Source of the DNA: Sulfurovum sp.
GTDB taxonomy: Bacteria > Campylobacterota > Campylobacteria > Campylobacterales > Sulfurovaceae
NCBI GenBank assembly: GCA_011391015.1
Contig: JAABRH010000010.1
Coordinates: 1 to 39,284 of the forward strand
Reading direction: 5' to 3'
DNA length: 39,284 nucleotides
Position numbers and translations under genes: made by a program. This document shows positions 26,691-36,234 of this stretch, in pieces (position 1 is the first letter of the stretch; every line of letters starts with the position of its first letter). The notes beneath the pieces are model-generated. The model was not told the DNA's origin, did no database searches, and saw only the letters and a program-made list of their open reading frames with translations.

Positions 26691-28313
26691 ATGTTTAAAG
26701 GCTTGAGACGATTTAAAGGTGCAGTACTTGCCGGCAGTCTCATCTCGCTTGGCTTATTCAGCTTTGCGTTTATGCTCTTTTATACACTTTACAGCGCGCA
26801 AAACGAAGGAGGATTCTCTGGGCTAGATAGCCGTGTCTACAGCCTTTTAGGGTTCACCCTTTTTCAAGCCTTTCTTTCTACGCTGCTCTCTTTGGGTGTA
26901 GGTGTTTTGATCGCCTGGGCTTTGGCGCATCAGCCGGACTTTAGAGGGCGGGGGCTTTTGGTGGCACTTTTTTCTTCTTCTTTGGTGTTGCCTACGCTCA
27001 TCGTCGTCTTTGGACTTATAGGCATCTTTGGACGCAATGGCTACCTCAATCAACTCACTCTTTTTTTGTTTGATACCTCTTTTGGCTCGTATCTGTACGG
27101 GTTGACGGGCATCTTGCTGGCACATACCTATCTCAATGCTTCGTTTGCGAGTAGAGCCTTGCTGCATAGCTTTGAGTCCATTCCCAAAGAGAAGTATAAG
27201 CTGGCAAAAAGTTTGAACTTTTCTGTGTTTGAACGCTTTTGGTATGTAGAGTATCCGGCGTTACGTTCCACACTGCTTGGCATTGCGTCTACCATCTTCT
27301 TACTCTGTTTTACTTCCTTTGCCGTGGTGTTGCTGTTAGGAGGCTCACCGCGTTATAACACACTTGAAGTGGCTATCTATGAAGCCGTGAAGCTTGACTT
27401 TGACATCGCTTTGGCACTCAAACTTGCACTTGTGCAACTGGGTATCTCTGCACTGCTTGTTGGAGTCACCTCACAGCACAGAGCAGCCCTGTCCAATCTC
27501 AAGACAAGCACAACACGCATACCATGGAAAGAATCAAAGAGCATACAAAGCATCCAATGGTTCATCATCATTTTTTTTGCATTGTTTTTTATCTCTCCTT
27601 TGGTGGTGATAGTGTCTGAAGGTATGGGTGCAGACTTTGGGCATATTTTTCGTGAACCATTGTTTGTAAGCTCTTTGCTGACATCGTTGGTTTTGGCTAC
27701 GGTTTCAAGTATATTGGTGGTGATTATTGCTTTGTTACTTGGGGGTGCAAGACGAAACTTTACCCTGCAGAGCCGTTTGGCAGGCAAACCTTTTGCTCCA
27801 CTGTTCAATGCCCTGCTGGCATTTTCAGGCAATCTGTATTTGGCGATACCTTCTTTGGTCCTTGGTTTAGGTTTTTTTCTCCTGTCTAAAGAGTACGAAG
27901 CCTCACCCCATGTTTGGACAACGGCAGCACTCTTGAGTGCCAATGTACTGATGTCGCTTCCTTTTGCCCTTTCGGTGCTTGTACCGGCGATGCAAAAGAC
28001 AGCCTCACGTTATGACAGACTGGTATTTTCACTGGGGTTGACACCTCTGCAGCGATGGATATGTGTCGAGTATCCCTACCTCAAATCCTCATTGGGCTAT
28101 GTCTTTGCTTTGGCGTTTTGTTTTTCTCTTGGAGATTTGGGTATCATAGCACTTTTTGGATCTGATGCATTCACCACACTGCCTTGGTATCTCTACCAAC
28201 TGATGGGTTCATACCGCAGCACTGACGCATCGGGGGTAGCAGTCATTTTGTTGGTACTGGTACTGGGTGTATTTATGGGAGTGCCGCGACTGGTAAGGAG
28301 TAGGGTTGTTTAG
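26691..28313 (+). CDS. thiP: Thiamine ABC transporter permease ThiP
   Basis: The ATG at 26691, one base after the thiB stop, gives 540 residues. This is the typical size of ThiP, in which two permease halves of about six helices each are fused. EAA-loop signatures, which contact the ATPase, are visible in both halves (first, KEKYKLAKSLNFSVFERFWYVEYP; second, ASRYDRLVFSLGLTPLQRW...EYP). It acts in the inner membrane. The end overlaps the thiQ start by 8 bases. Confidence 0.92.
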   Translation: MFKGLRRFKGAVLAGSLISLGLFSFAFMLFYTLYSAQNEGGFSGLDSRVYSLLGFTLFQAFLSTLLSLGVGVLIAWALAHQPDFRGRGLLVALFSSSLVLPTLIVVFGLIGIFGRNGYLNQLTLFLFDTSFGSYLYGLTGILLAHTYLNASFASRALLHSFESIPKEKYKLAKSLNFSVFERFWYVEYPALRSTLLGIASTIFLLCFTSFAVVLLLGGSPRYNTLEVAIYEAVKLDFDIALALKLALVQLGISALLVGVTSQHRAALSNLKTSTTRIPWKESKSIQSIQWFIIIFFALFFISPLVVIVSEGMGADFGHIFREPLFVSSLLTSLVLATVSSILVVIIALLLGGARRNFTLQSRLAGKPFAPLFNALLAFSGNLYLAIPSLVLGLGFFLLSKEYEASPHVWTTAALLSANVLMSLPFALSVLVPAMQKTASRYDRLVFSLGLTPLQRWICVEYPYLKSSLGYVFALAFCFSLGDLGIIALFGSDAFTTLPWYLYQLMGSYRSTDASGVAVILLVLVLGVFMGVPRLVRSRVV

Positions 28314-28947
28314 TGTTTTAGATGTAGCGTACAGTCATAAAGATGCGGATGAGATCTACCATTATGCCCTGCAAGCCCACCCCAAAGAAGTAGTGGCGAT
28401 ACTCGGAGAGAGCGGAAGCGGAAAGTCCACTCTGCTTGACATCATCGCAGGATTTGTAGAGTCAAATGCTGGTAGTATCATGTTGGATGACAAAGAGCTG
28501 TTAGGGCTTAGTGTGGAAAAAAGACCTGTCTCCATCCTTTTTCAGTCACACAATCTTTTTGAACATCTTAGTGTACGCAAAAATATCTTGTTGGGTGTGA
28601 GCAAAACCCTCAAAGAGAGTAAAGAGGATGTGGCAAAGGTGCAAGACATCCTAAAAGAAGTCGGTTTGGAAGCCTTTGAACATACCCTTGCTTCAAGGCT
28701 CTCAGGCGGACAGCAGCAGCGTGTGGCTTTGGCACGTGTGTTGATGCGAAGAGAGGCGATTTTGCTTTTGGATGAGCCGTTTACAGGATTGGATGAAAAA
28801 AGCAGAGCAGAGATGCTTGATCTGGTCAAAATGATCACCCAAGCACATAACCTGCATACTATTATGGTAACGCACGAGGTACAAGACTGCAAGCGCATCG
28901 CAGACAAAGTTTACACCATGCAAAACCATACACTTGTAGCCTCATGA
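28306..28947 (+). CDS. thiQ: Thiamine ABC transporter ATP-binding protein ThiQ
   Basis: A 213-residue ABC ATPase with Walker A GESGSGKST (34-42), Q-loop, signature LSGGQ (132-136) and Walker B ILLLDEP (152-158). It powers ThiP. The start is a TTG at 28306 with AAGGAG 5 bases upstream; no ATG is available before the Walker A motif. It overlaps thiP by 8 bases, and the next gene overlaps its stop by 4. The short length is normal for ThiQ. Confidence 0.92.
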   Translation: MFSVLDVAYSHKDADEIYHYALQAHPKEVVAILGESGSGKSTLLDIIAGFVESNAGSIMLDDKELLGLSVEKRPVSILFQSHNLFEHLSVRKNILLGVSKTLKESKEDVAKVQDILKEVGLEAFEHTLASRLSGGQQQRVALARVLMRREAILLLDEPFTGLDEKSRAEMLDLVKMITQAHNLHTIMVTHEVQDCKRIADKVYTMQNHTLVAS

Positions 28948-29660
28948 CAGAGCTGCTCAGACATCATCCTTTTTTTGAAAACAAATCGATAGACTCTTGT
29001 GTTTACCTTGAGCAGCAGGGATATTGCAATGCCAACTACCTGATTATTGCTGAAGGCAAAAAATACATCGTGCGCAAACTCCTCCAAGCAGACATAGACA
29101 GAGCATTTGAGTTTAGGGTGCAGCAGCTTGCATTTGCCCAAGGTATCGCTGCAGAGCCTTTAGTACTTGATGAAGTAAAGAGTTTGATGATTTTTGCGTT
29201 TGTAGAGGGGGTGCATCGCGAAACTTTGCCGCAAGCTGACTTGGAGCAGTTAGCCTTTATCTTAACAAAACTCCACGCCATCAGGGTAGAGAGCACACCC
29301 ATCCCCGTGCATATCGAAAATCCAAACGATGCAGTTGCTGAAGCGTGTGCGTACATTGCCCAAACACCCAAAGAGTATGTTCTATGCCACAATGACTTAA
29401 ATCCCAAAAATATACTTTTTGGTGAAAGTATCAAACTGATAGATTTTGAATATGCAGGGGTGAATGACAGGTATTTTGACTTGGCATGTGTGTGTGTGGA
29501 GTTTGCACTGACTTCAGAAGAAGAACAGACTTTTTTAAGTCACTACACCAAAGCGTACAATGAAAAAAAATTTGACGCCTACAAGACCGTCTATACCACT
29601 TTATGCAAAGAGTGGTTTGAAAATCACTGCACAACTGATATAATACAAAATATCTTGTAG
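28944..29660 (+). CDS. Aminoglycoside/choline-kinase-fold kinase, probable thiamine kinase
   Basis: This 238-residue kinase-fold protein has the catalytic-loop motif HNDLNPKN (149-156) and the metal-binding DFE (167-169). These are characteristic of choline/aminoglycoside phosphotransferases, including thiamine kinase ThiK. The ATG overlaps the thiQ stop as ATGA, so it is co-translated with the transporter. This operon context, under a TPP riboswitch, makes phosphorylation of imported thiamine to thiamine monophosphate the best reading. Direct substrate evidence is not visible in the sequence. Confidence 0.85.
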   Translation: MTELLRHHPFFENKSIDSCVYLEQQGYCNANYLIIAEGKKYIVRKLLQADIDRAFEFRVQQLAFAQGIAAEPLVLDEVKSLMIFAFVEGVHRETLPQADLEQLAFILTKLHAIRVESTPIPVHIENPNDAVAEACAYIAQTPKEYVLCHNDLNPKNILFGESIKLIDFEYAGVNDRYFDLACVCVEFALTSEEEQTFLSHYTKAYNEKKFDAYKTVYTTLCKEWFENHCTTDIIQNIL

Positions 29661-29799
29661 AAAGTCATCAAAAACTCTATCTCATCTATCCTAAGTCCAC
29701 AGATAATCAACCAAATACTTGCGTACCGATATGAAAATGGACTTGATTTGAAAGTCTATTATTTTGATTTAAAAAAGAAAATAGTGGCTGCAGGTGGCG

Positions 29800-31608
29800 T
29801 CACTCCACCGTCACAGATTTAGCCAAGTTTCTAGGCATATCGACATCATTGCCTAATCGTACAGAAATTTCAAGGGCAAATAACTGCGTGATGACCATCA
29901 TCTCAAAAAACTCCAGCATCGGATGGGTAGCATACTGCGTTTGGATGAAATCATCCGCCAAGGCAAACGGTTCGGGTGAGATTGCCAAGATGGTCGCATC
30001 TCTGGCACTTAGCTCTTCAACGTTGGATTTGATCTTGTCGTAGTGCATGGTTTTGGGCATGAGTGCAACCGTAAAGAGTTCGCTATCAGCCAAAGCTATA
30101 GGCCCGTGTTTCATCTCACCTGCTGGGTAGCCTTCTGCGTGCAGGTAGCTGATCTCTTTGAGTTTGAGTGCGCCTTCGAGTGCCAAAGGGTAAAAAATGT
30201 CTCTGCCGATGAAGAAAAATCCATGCCCATGCAAGTAACGCTTGGAGAGCCGGTGCAGTTTGGCATGAAGTTCATCACCAACGATGAGTGCTTTTGGGGT
30301 GTGCAGCATGGCATCTATCTCTGTCTTAGCCAAAACCGAGGAGAGTGTTTTTCTTGTTTGACCGAGGTACACGGCTAGCATCCAAAGCACCATGGTTTGT
30401 GTCGCAAAAGCTTTGGTGCTGGCAACCCCTTTTTCGATTCCAGCTCTAGTCAGGATGGCTGCATCGCTCTGGCGTACGATGGACGAGTTATCGACATTGC
30501 AGATGCTGAGGCTTTTGAGTCCTGCTTTTTTTGCCATCTTGAGTGCTTCGAGTGTATCAGCCGTTTCGCCGCTTTGTGAGATGGTGACAAAGAGGGTGTC
30601 TTTAAGAAGCAGTGGCTCTTTGTATCTAAACTCTGATGCTATCTCCACCTCACAGCGTACTTTTGCCAAGCGTTCAAAAAGGTACGCTGCACAGAGTGCA
30701 GAGTGGTAACTTGTACCGCAGGCACAGATTTTAATCGAAGTGATGCCATCAAAAAAATCTTCACCGAGCTCCTCAAAGTAGATACTCTCATCACGCACCC
30801 GTCCTATCATCGTCTCGCTCATCACGCGGCTTTGTTCGTAGATCTCTTTTTCCATAAAGAAGCGGTATCCATCTTTTTGTGCCGAGATTTTGTCGCTCGT
30901 GAGTGTTTGTTTGGTAAAACTTTTTTCACCTTCAGTGTTAAAGAGTTTGACTACACCTGCTTTGGCATACCCGTACTCGCCGTCTTCGAGGTAATACACT
31001 TCATTGGCTTTTCCGATAATCGGTGTATCTGATGAAGCAAAATAGACATCATCCTTGCTAAAGCCTATGAGCATCGGTGAGCCTTGTTTGGCAAAAAAGA
31101 TGGTATCTGGGGCTGCTTCAGTGATGAGAAGCGTGGCATACGCACCTTCTAGTCTAGCAATGGTTTTCTCAAACGCCAAAAAAGCATCAGGTGTTGTTTT
31201 GTGGTTTTTCTCAAAAAGATGCACGATGGTTTCTGTGTCAGTTTGACTCAAGAAGGTGACACCGTCTGCTTGCAACTCATGCTTGAGTTCCTGATAGTTC
31301 TCGATGATGCCATTATGTACCACATACGAGTACGCACCCAAGTGTGGATGGGCGTTAAGTTCTGTTGGTTTGCCGTGTGTTGCCCAACGTGTGTGTCCGA
31401 TGGAGATACCAAAGCCTTCAGAGTGGTAGCTTTTGGTTTTTTCTCTGAGGTTTTCAAGTTTGCCGATGGCTTTGAAGTTGTGGAGTTTACTGCCTTCTAT
31501 GACTGCGATGCCAGCTGAGTCATAGCCTCTATACTCTAGCTCCTGCAAGCCATCTAGCAGTATCTCTTTTTTTTCATTCAGACCCAAATAGCCTACGATT
31601 CCACACAT
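29800..31608 (-). CDS. glmS: Glutamine-fructose-6-phosphate aminotransferase (isomerizing)
   Basis: GlmS makes glucosamine-6-phosphate from fructose-6-phosphate and glutamine, the entry to peptidoglycan and lipid A sugars. The 602-residue product starts MCGIVGY with the nucleophilic Cys2, followed by the glutaminase domain and two SIS domains (CGTSYHSA, SQSGETADT). It ends with the typical AKSVTVE. The start overlaps the glnD stop by 16 bases, so the two genes are coupled. No glmS ribozyme is seen upstream, as expected outside Gram-positives. Confidence 0.97.
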   Translation of the reverse strand: MCGIVGYLGLNEKKEILLDGLQELEYRGYDSAGIAVIEGSKLHNFKAIGKLENLREKTKSYHSEGFGISIGHTRWATHGKPTELNAHPHLGAYSYVVHNGIIENYQELKHELQADGVTFLSQTDTETIVHLFEKNHKTTPDAFLAFEKTIARLEGAYATLLITEAAPDTIFFAKQGSPMLIGFSKDDVYFASSDTPIIGKANEVYYLEDGEYGYAKAGVVKLFNTEGEKSFTKQTLTSDKISAQKDGYRFFMEKEIYEQSRVMSETMIGRVRDESIYFEELGEDFFDGITSIKICACGTSYHSALCAAYLFERLAKVRCEVEIASEFRYKEPLLLKDTLFVTISQSGETADTLEALKMAKKAGLKSLSICNVDNSSIVRQSDAAILTRAGIEKGVASTKAFATQTMVLWMLAVYLGQTRKTLSSVLAKTEIDAMLHTPKALIVGDELHAKLHRLSKRYLHGHGFFFIGRDIFYPLALEGALKLKEISYLHAEGYPAGEMKHGPIALADSELFTVALMPKTMHYDKIKSNVEELSARDATILAISPEPFALADDFIQTQYATHPMLEFFEMMVITQLFALEISVRLGNDVDMPRNLAKSVTVE

Positions 31609-34079
31609 ACTGTACCTTTAGTTAGTTTTTCAATTACTTCTTGTGTATTATGGCAAAAGTTTCCATTCTTTTCAATGAGGAACATATCTTTGGCACGGTT
31701 TTTGATAGTGTGTATCTTCGCTGTAGCGATGTCTATGCCCATCGCATCAAAGATGTTAATCATATAGGCAAGCAGTCCTTTTTGGTTTTTACACTCCAGT
31801 TTCATCAAAGCATAAGACTTGGAGTACTCACAGTCGATGTGTAGCTCATCCTCCTTTATCTCGGGGACGCTTAATGTGCTTTTTTTGCTGTCATCAAAGG
31901 AGTCGTGCAGTATCTGCTCTACTCTGTGCATGTCTTCTGCATGAAGCATGTCTGAAAACTCTATTTTAAAGTATTTCAGTCCATCAAAGAGTTTACAGAT
32001 GTCCATATTGACCACTTCTAGCATCGAGAGTTTGCTCAGCAGATAGGAGATGTTGAAGGATGTAGCGCGAATCACTTCGATCGTCAAATAGCCTTCATTG
32101 TGTATCTCAAAATGGTATGTTTTAGCCTGAAAAGCTTTTTTTGCAAGTTCAACAATGCTCAAAGGTGTGTATCGTAAAAAGAGCAAATCTGAAGGAATTT
32201 GCAGTATTTTCTTTTGTTCTGCACTTGTAAGTGCAGTAAATGCACTGTTTTTCTTGAGCGTCTCCTCTTTTTTATACCGCTTGGCAGCTTCATCGAGCAT
32301 CTCGGTCTGATCTAAGATCGCTACAGATTCATCATAGAGCGTTTTGATGAGTTTGGCGTTGAAGGCATTATATATACCTTCACCTACACCGTTCATATCG
32401 GCATAGGTAAGGATATAGATCAGATCAAGCAGTTTTTTGCTGGCAAAGTGGGAGGCAAAATGCAAAATTGTTTTTTCACTGTAGAGATCTTCACGCTGGG
32501 CTGTTTTACTCATGAGCGTGTGGTATAGTATGAGTGTTTCACCCTGAGCAATCAACTCTTTTTTTATTTTTAGCTTTTCGGCAAAGATTTTAAACAAAGA
32601 GCTACCGACGAAGTGATGATCGCTTCTGCGTCCTTTGCCTGCATCATGCAAAAAGGTAACGATTTTGAGCATCGCCTTTTCATCGGCACTCAAAGCATCA
32701 TACAGCCCGGCGATAAAAGGGTCATCTATATGTTCCAAATAATAGACACAGCGTATAGAATGGATATCGACAGCGTACTCATGATAGCCGTCAAATTGAG
32801 GCAGATCGATGATTTTTTTCATGGCAGGGATGGTATATCCAAGCAGTCTTGCATCCGAGAGTGCATTAAAAATCGAGTAGGAGTAGGGTAGGTAAAAGAT
32901 CTCTTTAATGCTTTTGTAGAGTTCAGTACCCAGACGCTGTGGTTTCTTAGCACCAATGAGTGCCTGTAAAAAAGTGGGATGGGCATAAAAAGGTTTCTGC
33001 GCATGTTCAATAAGTTGTTTGAGCAGAGCATAAAAAGTGTTTCCGCCCTCATCAGGATAAATAAAAAGTTTCTCTTGTAGAGCAACAGCGTAGTCCCGTG
33101 TTAAAATAGTAACCCAAATCCGACTGTAAAGTCTGATAATTTTCAGGCTTTCGGTCACTTTTTTGGCACAAAGTATCTGTCCTCTTGCGCCTTCTTTGTA
33201 GCCAAGTAACAGCGAGATATCTGGGATGAGGTCAAGCCGGAGTTTATCCTCTTTTTTTCCTGTAACCAGATGCAAAGCAGAGCGAACACGAAACAAAAAC
33301 TCCAATGCGATGCGAAACTCACGATACTCCTGCTCCTCTATGATATGGGCGGGTATATTTTTGATATTATTCACATTGAAGAGTATTTTGCCTATCCAAA
33401 ACACCAGGTTGGCATCACGAAAACCGCCTACACCGTCCTTGAGATTGGGCTCCATGGTAAGTGGGAATTTTTTGTGTTTAAGCGTCTGTTCGTCCAGTTT
33501 GCTTTGGATAAATCCTTGAATGTCATCATGGCGTATCTGGTTGATGACATTTTGCGTTTCCATCCAGACAAAGCTGGAGCCTTCTATGAAACGCGATTCG
33601 ATGAGTGCAGTTTTGATGGTGATGTCGGTCCTCGAGACTGCCATGAGTTCTTCGACAGTATGGACTCTGTGTCCAAGCTTAAGCCCTATATCCCACAGCA
33701 AATAGAGCATTTTTTCAATCATAGCCTGCAGGTTGTAGCCTGGGATTTCTTTATACACGATCATCAGATCAATATCTGAATGCACGCATAGCTGTTCCCG
33801 TCCGTAACTGCCCAGTGCGACCAATGAAAGAGGAATAGCGTTTTTCATAGGTGCATAGTTTTGAAACATCTCCCTCTGGGCAACTTTGTAAACGGTTTTA
33901 AGGATATCGTCTATTTTTTTGGTATGTTTAACTAAAAAATCTTTGCCTCCTGAGGTGGCAAACGTCTCACCCAGTGTTTCAAAGTAGTTTTTGATATCTT
34001 GTTTAAGCACTTTGGCTATCTGAGTATGGGGTGCATTTTCATACAGTAATGCTTCTATTTGTATCTTAACATCATCCAC
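31593..34079 (-). CDS. glnD: Protein-PII uridylyltransferase/uridylyl-removing enzyme
   Basis: GlnD senses glutamine and uridylylates PII to control nitrogen metabolism. At 828 residues it carries the nucleotidyltransferase motif GSYGREQLCVHSDID (90-104, with D102 and D104), the HD-domain motif HDAGKGRRSDHH in the middle, and two C-terminal ACT-like regions ending near LLAYMINIFDAMGI. The start is a GTG at 34079 with AGGGAG about 8 bases upstream. It is divergent from mqnE. Coupling to glmS links two glutamine-related functions. Confidence 0.94.
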   Translation of the reverse strand: MDDVKIQIEALLYENAPHTQIAKVLKQDIKNYFETLGETFATSGGKDFLVKHTKKIDDILKTVYKVAQREMFQNYAPMKNAIPLSLVALGSYGREQLCVHSDIDLMIVYKEIPGYNLQAMIEKMLYLLWDIGLKLGHRVHTVEELMAVSRTDITIKTALIESRFIEGSSFVWMETQNVINQIRHDDIQGFIQSKLDEQTLKHKKFPLTMEPNLKDGVGGFRDANLVFWIGKILFNVNNIKNIPAHIIEEQEYREFRIALEFLFRVRSALHLVTGKKEDKLRLDLIPDISLLLGYKEGARGQILCAKKVTESLKIIRLYSRIWVTILTRDYAVALQEKLFIYPDEGGNTFYALLKQLIEHAQKPFYAHPTFLQALIGAKKPQRLGTELYKSIKEIFYLPYSYSIFNALSDARLLGYTIPAMKKIIDLPQFDGYHEYAVDIHSIRCVYYLEHIDDPFIAGLYDALSADEKAMLKIVTFLHDAGKGRRSDHHFVGSSLFKIFAEKLKIKKELIAQGETLILYHTLMSKTAQREDLYSEKTILHFASHFASKKLLDLIYILTYADMNGVGEGIYNAFNAKLIKTLYDESVAILDQTEMLDEAAKRYKKEETLKKNSAFTALTSAEQKKILQIPSDLLFLRYTPLSIVELAKKAFQAKTYHFEIHNEGYLTIEVIRATSFNISYLLSKLSMLEVVNMDICKLFDGLKYFKIEFSDMLHAEDMHRVEQILHDSFDDSKKSTLSVPEIKEDELHIDCEYSKSYALMKLECKNQKGLLAYMINIFDAMGIDIATAKIHTIKNRAKDMFLIEKNGNFCHNTQEVIEKLTKGTVCVES

Positions 34080-34104
34080 GCCATACTCCCTAATGTTTTA
34101 GTGC

Positions 34105-34110
34105 TATAAT
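34105..34110 (+). promoter_or_regulatory. Extended -10 promoter for mqnE
   Basis: TGCTATAAT (an extended -10, TGnTATAAT) lies 28 bases before the mqnE ATG in the 59-base gap shared with divergent glnD. The predicted start of transcription is near 34117. No -35 is needed for this type. Confidence 0.6.
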
Positions 34111-34138
34111 ACCCAAAAACAACTATGGATAGACTCAA

Positions 34139-35200
34139 ATGGATTTGATACAAAAGGTACAAAATAAACAAAGACTGACTCAAGAAGAGGGTGAAGCACT
34201 GTATGATTTGGACCTCTATACGCTCGGTGAATTGGCCGATACCATTCGTAAAGAGAAGTATGGTAACAAAAGCTATTTTAACATCAATCGTCACCTCAAT
34301 CCTACCAATGTATGTGCTGATATTTGTAAATTTTGTGCCTATAGCGCAAGCAGAAAAAACCCCAACCAATACACCATGAATCATGATGAGATATTGGAAA
34401 TAGTCAAGCGTTCAAACGAATTGGGAGCCAAAGAGATACACATTGTCTCAGCACACAATCCTCATGATGGTGTCGAATGGTATATGGGTGCTTTTAGAAA
34501 AATCAAAGAGCAGTTTCCTGCTTTGCATATCAAAGCCATGACAGCCGCAGAGATAGACTTTTTGACTCGCCAATACGGACTCTCTTATGATGAGGTGCTA
34601 GACCTTATGATAGAAAGCGGTGTGGACTCTATGCCGGGTGGGGGTGCGGAGATCTTTGATGAAGTGGTACGCGAGTATTTGTGCAAAGGCAAAGTCACTT
34701 CCGACCAATGGCTAGAGATACACCAAAAATGGCATGAACGCGGCAGACAGAGTAATGCAACGATGTTGTTTGGACATGTAGAAACTAGAGCCCACCGCAT
34801 TGACCACATGTTAAGACTGCGTGAACTGCAAGACAAAACAGGCGGTTTTAACGCGTTTATCCCGCTGGTGTATCAAAGAGAAAACAACTTCCTGAAAGTA
34901 ACAGACTATCCTTCAGGGCAGGAGATACTCAAAACCTATGCGATTTCGCGTATACTGCTTGATAATATCCCTCACATTAAAGCCTACTGGGTCACTGCAT
35001 CGGTTAACTTGGCACTGATTGCCCAAGAGTTTGGCTGTGATGACCTCGACGGCACCATAGAGAAAGAGTCCATCCAATCGGCTGCCGGTGCAAAAAGCAG
35101 TCAGGGTATGAATCTAGATGATTTTGTGTCACTGATTAAAAATGCTGGATTCCAGCCCATAGAAAGAGACAGTCTGTATAACGAGCTCAAAGTTTACTAG
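34139..35200 (+). CDS. mqnE: Aminofutalosine synthase MqnE
   Basis: This radical-SAM enzyme of the futalosine route to menaquinone joins a SAM-derived radical to the chorismate-derived side-chain precursor. The 353-residue product has the cluster motif C59-x3-C63-x2-C66 (NVCADICKFC) within NINRHLNPTN, and the family signatures HIVSAHNPHDGVEWY and SMPGGGAEIF. MqnC is the related alternative, but these motifs favour MqnE. Menaquinone is the main quinone of Campylobacterota, which supports the host assignment. The next gene starts one base after its stop. Confidence 0.92.
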   Translation: MDLIQKVQNKQRLTQEEGEALYDLDLYTLGELADTIRKEKYGNKSYFNINRHLNPTNVCADICKFCAYSASRKNPNQYTMNHDEILEIVKRSNELGAKEIHIVSAHNPHDGVEWYMGAFRKIKEQFPALHIKAMTAAEIDFLTRQYGLSYDEVLDLMIESGVDSMPGGGAEIFDEVVREYLCKGKVTSDQWLEIHQKWHERGRQSNATMLFGHVETRAHRIDHMLRLRELQDKTGGFNAFIPLVYQRENNFLKVTDYPSGQEILKTYAISRILLDNIPHIKAYWVTASVNLALIAQEFGCDDLDGTIEKESIQSAAGAKSSQGMNLDDFVSLIKNAGFQPIERDSLYNELKVY

Positions 35201-35201
35201 A

Positions 35202-35654
35202 ATGGATAAGCAGTATTATAGCTATGAAGATTTTTTAGCTGATGCAAAAGTGCTCACACAAAAGATAGATTGGCAGTTTGACTGCATCATCGCCATCGCA
35301 AGAGGCGGACTCTGTTTGTCACAGCTTCTTGGAGAGTATTATAGTATCAGAGAAGTTTATAGTATCAATACCATAGGATATGATGAGAGTACAAAGCTTG
35401 AAGGTGTGACAGTCTTTAATGTGCCGGAGTTAAGAAGCGTAAAAAGTGCACTTATTGTAGATGATATTGTAGATAGCGGAGATACACTGGCTGAAGTTCT
35501 AAATGTTTTAGGCAAAATCTATCCGGATATCACATTTAAAACAGCTTCGCTTTTTTATAAGAAAGGTGCTAAAATAGCTCCAGATTGGTCCGTGCAAGAG
35601 GCACAAAAGTGGATTGCATTTTTTTGGACTGAAGATATGAAGAGGAATATATAA
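35202..35654 (+). CDS. Purine/xanthine-type phosphoribosyltransferase
   Basis: A 150-residue type I phosphoribosyltransferase. The PRPP-binding motif ALIVDDIVDSGDTL is clear, and the upstream loop IAIARGGLCLSQLLGEY binds pyrophosphate. It resembles xanthine-guanine or hypoxanthine salvage enzymes, which convert a free purine base plus PRPP to a nucleotide. The exact base is not determinable. Its position next to mqnE is interesting because the futalosine pathway releases purine bases (adenine or hypoxanthine) that such an enzyme could recycle. Confidence 0.85.
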   Translation: MDKQYYSYEDFLADAKVLTQKIDWQFDCIIAIARGGLCLSQLLGEYYSIREVYSINTIGYDESTKLEGVTVFNVPELRSVKSALIVDDIVDSGDTLAEVLNVLGKIYPDITFKTASLFYKKGAKIAPDWSVQEAQKWIAFFWTEDMKRNI

Positions 35655-35656
35655 AT

Positions 35657-36226
35657 ATGGTATTGATGATAGACAATTATGACAGTTTTACCTACAACAT
35701 CGTTCAGTATTGCAGAGAATTGGGCGCGGATCTGAAAATCATACGCAATGATGAATTAACGATCGATGAGATTAAAGCACTTAATCCTGAAAAAATCATC
35801 CTCTCTCCTGGTCCAGCTACACCTGATGATGCAGGCGTTACACTGGATGTTATCAAAACCTTTGCGGACACTACACCTATTTTTGGCATCTGTTTGGGCC
35901 ATCAGAGCATCGCACAGGCATTTGGAGGCGATGTCGTGAGAGCCAAACACATGATGCATGGCAAAACGTCGCAAATCATTGTAGATGCGCCTACACCGAT
36001 TTTCAATACCTTGCCGCATGAGTTTAGGGCTACACGGTATCATTCGCTTATTGTCAAAAAAGAGACTTTGCCAGCGTGTATTGTCGCAACATCCCATAGC
36101 AAGGATGATGGTGAGATTATGTCACTTCAGATCAAAGATAAACCTATCTACGGTGTGCAGTTTCATCCTGAGTCCATTATGAGCGAATACGGCCATGAGA
36201 TGTTAGACAACTTTCTTAAACTCTAA
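35657..36226 (+). CDS. pabA: Glutamine amidotransferase of anthranilate/aminodeoxychorismate synthase
   Basis: A 189-residue class I amidotransferase that supplies ammonia to chorismate-using synthases for tryptophan or folate. The motifs are MIDNYDSFTYNIVQY at the start, SPGPATPDDAG, the nucleophile motif FGICLGHQSIAQAFGG, and the catalytic HPES near the end. PabA and TrpG cannot be separated by sequence alone and one protein often serves both. The absence of trp genes next to it favours PabA. It starts 2 bases after the phosphoribosyltransferase stop. Confidence 0.9.
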   Translation: MVLMIDNYDSFTYNIVQYCRELGADLKIIRNDELTIDEIKALNPEKIILSPGPATPDDAGVTLDVIKTFADTTPIFGICLGHQSIAQAFGGDVVRAKHMMHGKTSQIIVDAPTPIFNTLPHEFRATRYHSLIVKKETLPACIVATSHSKDDGEIMSLQIKDKPIYGVQFHPESIMSEYGHEMLDNFLKL

Positions 36227-36234
36227 CGCTTTTT

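Noticed and set aside
30703-31032. Plus-strand ORF of 109 residues inside glmS
   Set aside because: Opposite a strongly conserved gene with no ribosome site; shadow ORF.
33270-33779. Plus-strand ORF of 169 residues within glnD
   Set aside because: Long by chance, opposite conserved coding sequence; no domain seen.
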